Shown: piece by piece, positions 63,067 to 64,000 of the stretch
Position numbering within the stretch: position 1 is the first letter of the stretch
How the letters are laid out: each line of letters begins with the position of its first letter
NCBI GenBank assembly: GCA_965262055.1
Contig: CBDHEI010000002.1
Span: 1,054,001-1,118,000, forward strand
Length of the DNA stretch: 64,000 bases
Direction of reading: 5' to 3'
Source of the DNA: G958296245 sp965262055
GTDB taxonomy: Bacteria; Chloroflexota; Dehalococcoidia; Lucifugimonadales; G958296245
Notes under the pieces: model-generated
What the model was told of the DNA's origin: nothing
The model's database searches: none
Seen by the model: only the letters and a program-made list of their open reading frames with translations
Made by a program: the position numbers and the translations under genes

Positions 63067-64000
63067 CCCGAATCCACCGATGGACGGCGTGAGGACAGCG
63101 AAAGGGGGGTGAGGGAGCTGCAGGCGAGATGGCCTGGGCTCCATTGGGGTAGATGGGAGGGCGGCGGACGGTCTTCAGTTGCCGCACAGGGTCCCTATGG
63201 CCGTCTGCGGGGACTGCGATGCGCGGGATGGTGAGAGAATACACAGCAGGGAACTCTCGCGGGCCAGGGTGGCGCGAGTTTGCGGGGACCTTCGGTTGTG
63301 CGGTGGGTAGCTCGGTCACCGACGGCGCCGTCAGGCAGGCAATGGCAGGGCTCGCAATCGAGCCAGGGCGCGACTGACCTTCTCCTGCCACGGCCAGTTC
63401 TTGGGAAGATGGAGGGTGAGGCGGCGGGCCGAGCGGGTGATTCGTCCGGCGAGGGAGAAGAACCGCCGCCGGAGGGTCTTGGTGGTCACGGTCTGCTCAC
63501 CCAGGCCGATGCGGGCTGTCCAGCGGGCCAGGTTGTGGGCCATCACCTGGACCGCCAGCCAGGCGGCGTTGGCGGCGAAGCGGCCCGAGGGGAGATGGTT
63601 GAGTCCGACGCCGTACTTCAGGTCTCGGATGGCATTCTCGATCTCGGCGTGGCGGCGGTGGTCGGCCTCCAGTTCCAGGGTCTCCCCGTCCCGGTCGGTG
63701 ATGAAGCCGTGATAGCTGTAGGTGGCGAAGAGGGCCAGTTGGGAACCGGGCGTGGGCTTCACCCGCCGCACGATGAGCCGTACCGGCGCGGCGTCGGGCT
63801 CACTCTGGAAGGGGGTATAGGTAATCTCGGCCACATCGGCGGCGCCGTCCATCCAGTAGGGAACCGGCGTCCAGGCATCCTCGGGTATCGCCTCGATGAG
63901 ATTGTGCAGGCTTTTGTGCTGGCGGATGGCGATGGAGAAGCGCACGTCCAGCTTGCGGCAGACGGCGACCACGCTATGGGTGTAGAAGCCGCTGTCGGCC
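63067..64000 (-). mobile_element. Nested copy of the second IS type (right part outside window)
   Basis: Begins CCCGAATCCACCGAT at 63067 inside an older copy. The left-end noncoding part (63067-63330) is clearly diverged from the other copies, so this is a sub-lineage. Preceding target bases are GTAAG. Confidence 0.85.
63331..64000 (-). CDS. IS1380-family transposase of the nested copy, C-terminal part
   Basis: The C-terminal 223 or so residues, very similar to 54237-55562 with differences such as RKLDVRFSIAIRQHKSLHNLIEAIPEDAW. The Glu-bearing block HAEIENAIRDLKYGVGLNHLPSGRF is intact. The N-terminal part lies beyond the window end; the frame is still open at 64000. Confidence 0.9.
   Translation of the reverse strand, partial: ADSGFYTHSVVAVCRKLDVRFSIAIRQHKSLHNLIEAIPEDAWTPVPYWMDGAADVAEITYTPFQSEPDAAPVRLIVRRVKPTPGSQLALFATYSYHGFITDRDGETLELEADHRRHAEIENAIRDLKYGVGLNHLPSGRFAANAAWLAVQVMAHNLARWTARIGLGEQTVTTKTLRRRFFSLAGRITRSARRLTLHLPKNWPWQEKVSRALARLRALPLPA

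Overview
The window looks like a GC-rich chromosome segment of a Chloroflexota bacterium, probably of the Dehalococcoidia/SAR202 kind. This is inferred from gene content, not from a marker gene: two LLM-class flavin oxidoreductases, two dipeptidase-like M19 paralogues, an AccD-AccA fusion, adjacent transaldolase and glucose-6-phosphate isomerase, RNase J, family 4 uracil-DNA glycosylase, and HrcA with DnaJ. Housekeeping genes are interleaved with small defence or toxin-antitoxin islands and insertion sequences.

Layout. 1-1373: truncated copy of an IS1380-type element. 1413-4855: single-chain restriction-modification enzyme followed by a cut-off PemK/MazF toxin gene. 4826-5899: candidate cassette with 14-bp inverted repeats carrying a small gene and a retropepsin-like gene. 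5872-8566: ketol-acid reductoisomerase remnant, frameshifted amidohydrolase, M19-like protein. 8595-16998: membrane-anchored propeller protein, glmS-plsC-cmk operon (minus strand), flavin oxidoreductase, thiL. 17143-20892: HTH regulator, AAA ATPase and subtilisin-like protease resembling the IetAS defence system. 21073-22948: complete IS1380-type copy with a 4-bp target duplication. 22962-31841: udg, rnj, ftsK, accDA and an MFS exporter. 31943-34776: FAD oxidoreductase split by an ISNCY-type element with a 7-bp duplication. 34782-37971: second M19-like gene, 2-hydroxyacid dehydrogenase, PspC protein, MBL hydrolase. 38508-39255: PIN-domain protein and partner. 39599-41946: hrcA, dnaJ. 42106-42968: TIR-like plus RipA-like pair bracketed by methyltransferase debris. 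43285-45389: RHH protein, VapBC and divergent Fic. 45488-48953: prmA, tRNA-Pro, glycosidase-like gene, membrane protein. 49208-55993: five-gene cassette with two BrxC/BrxD-like ATPases and a SNF2 helicase, the helicase cut by a second IS1380-type element (5-bp duplication). 56204-62517: frameshifted permease-like gene, ribokinase, pgi, tal, flavin oxidoreductase. 62721-64000: two nested copies of the second IS.

The least explained features are: (1) a pair of dispersed elements (22962-23190 and 38142-38395), each with the same sigma70-type promoter (TTGACG, 17 bp, TAATAT), a divergent middle, a conserved 3' block, a long-range stem and a T-run, which looks like a small-RNA family; (2) the 49208-55993 ATPase/helicase cassette; (3) the translationally coupled TIR-like and RipA-like genes; (4) the inverted-repeat cassette with the retropepsin gene. 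All functional statements rest on reading the sequence and recalling families; no database search was run.
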